From: Alphaproteobacteria bacterium
Lineage (GTDB): Bacteria > Pseudomonadota > Alphaproteobacteria > Rhizobiales > Xanthobacteraceae
NCBI GenBank assembly: GCA_005884855.1
Contig: VAZS01000265.1
Location: forward strand, 1 to 6,466
DNA: 6,466 nucleotides
Direction of reading: 5' to 3'
The notes under the pieces are model-generated. The model was not told where the DNA came from. It saw only the letters and a program-made list of their open reading frames with translations, and searched no databases. Position numbers and translations under genes: made by a program. Positions 6,009 to 6,466 of this stretch are shown here, piece by piece (the stretch's first letter is position 1; the number at the start of each line of letters is the position of its first letter).

Positions 6009-6035
6009 AAAAATGCCGGCGGGTTGATGCCGGCA
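6009..6035 (-). terminator. Hairpin with T-run on the minus strand (leftward intrinsic terminator)
   Basis: TGCCGGC (6014-6020) pairs perfectly with GCCGGCA (6029-6035) around an 8-base loop. On the plus strand five A precede it and no T-run follows. Read leftward, the hairpin is followed by TTTTT (6013-6009), the classic intrinsic terminator layout. It may still help to end or protect the rightward message of the lysine-rich gene 18 bases upstream, but as drawn it best stops transcription coming from the right. Confidence 0.55.
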
Positions 6036-6182
6036 CGTCACACGAGCCTTCAGCGCGATTTGCTTTCCTAAAGGCAGATCTCAAATCGGGGCTCTGGTCG
6101 ACGAAAGAGGGTGTCGGCGAGACATCAGGTCAAACGGCTGGATCGACTTTTCGAATACTCGTTATTGGAAATCGGTCCGGCA

Positions 6183-6202
6183 GAAGAAAATAGGTTTTCT
6201 TC
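6183..6202. repeat. Perfect 8-base-arm inverted repeat, first of a tandem pair
   Basis: GAAGAAAA (6183-6190) and TTTTCTTC (6195-6202) pair fully around the loop TAGG. It stands seven bases before a second perfect stem-loop. There is no following T-run beyond the arm itself. Function is unknown. Confidence 0.5.
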
Positions 6203-6209
6203 GTTCGGT

Positions 6210-6227
6210 GCGGATCTTGAGATCCGC
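6210..6227. repeat. Perfect GC-rich inverted repeat, second of a tandem pair
   Basis: GCGGATC (6210-6216) pairs with GATCCGC (6221-6227) around TTGA; at the DNA level the arms extend to eight bases with a two-base centre. Together with the preceding inverted repeat it forms two adjacent stem-loops in a stretch with no assigned gene. Confidence 0.5.
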
Positions 6228-6466
6228 AATTTCACGGGCGCTCTTTGCCAAGTGGAATCTGGTCCTGACGTGTTCGCCGACGCCCTCGTTAAGGAGCCCG
6301 CGCAGCTAGCGCCTGGCGCCCTCGACGTTCCCAATCCCCTCCGAAATCACCGTCCCGAATCGTTCGCCAAGCGAGAGCTGGGCTGTTTACACCCTAAGTG
6401 TCGCGACAATCGCAACATCCCGTCTCGTCGGCTCTTAATTCCGGCTTACGCACGCATGATGCGTTT

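Larger units (their letters stand above)
6036..6466. other. Right-edge region: no assigned gene, one long stop-free frame, paired hairpins
   Basis: No frame here gives a recognisable protein. One rightward frame has no stop from 6072 to the window end (about 131 codons), with GTG at 6111 as its only early start; its third-position GC looks lower than in the gat genes, and the product shows no familiar motif, so it may be chance or a partial gene. A leftward open frame at 6125-6334 is Ser/Arg-rich and equally unconvincing. Short palindromes occur at 6399-6408 (TGTCGCGACA) and 6452-6464 (ACGCAT-G-ATGCGT). No tRNA or mobile element is seen. Confidence 0.4.

Noticed and set aside
6452..6464. ACGCAT-G-ATGCGT palindrome at the right edge as an operator
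   Set aside because: Short, single occurrence, next to no assigned gene, and cut off by the window edge, so no context supports it.

Overview
The window reads as the chromosome of an alphaproteobacterium, most likely the Bradyrhizobium / Rhodopseudomonas group (Nitrobacteraceae). This rests on the high-GC codon bias of the clear genes and on how closely the RuvX, nitronate-monooxygenase-like and GatCAB proteins match, from memory, the forms seen in that group. No database search was possible. No insertion sequence, phage gene, CRISPR array, rRNA or tRNA was seen.

Layout. A leftward ruvX (YqgF) gene enters from the left edge and starts at base 218. After a divergent intergenic stretch, a rightward FMN enzyme of the nitronate monooxygenase family runs 403-1479. 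An 80-base gap follows, and then the dominant unit of the window, an operon for the tRNA-dependent amidotransferase: gatC (1560-1847), a 72-residue CxxC protein (1886-2104), gatA (2101-3573), a 97-residue TPR-like protein (3576-3869) and gatB (3866-5344). Three of its four junctions are extremely tight: ATGA overlaps at 2101-2104 and 3866-3869, and a 2-base gap after gatA. The two small genes are therefore translationally tied to the amidotransferase subunits.

GatCAB converts misacylated Glu-tRNA(Gln) and Asp-tRNA(Asn) to the correct Gln and Asn forms. GatA supplies ammonia by amide hydrolysis, GatB activates the tRNA-bound carboxylate, and GatC clamps the two together. The catalytic Lys78, Ser158 and Ser182 of GatA are all present. 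The two small interleaved proteins have no known role that I can name; their position makes them candidates for factors linked to the complex, or they may simply be co-expressed.

Right of gatB, about 550 bases carry no convincing gene but become rich in inverted repeats near the end. They lead into a 30-residue, lysine-packed, histone-H1-tail-like microprotein at 5904-5996 with an almost perfect Shine-Dalgarno sequence. Beyond it lie a hairpin that makes a good intrinsic terminator only for leftward transcription, two back-to-back perfect stem-loops, and a stop-free stretch to the right edge whose coding status is unclear.

The points most worth pursuing are the two small genes inside gatCAB, the lysine-rich microprotein with its structured leader, and the terminator pointing left toward it.
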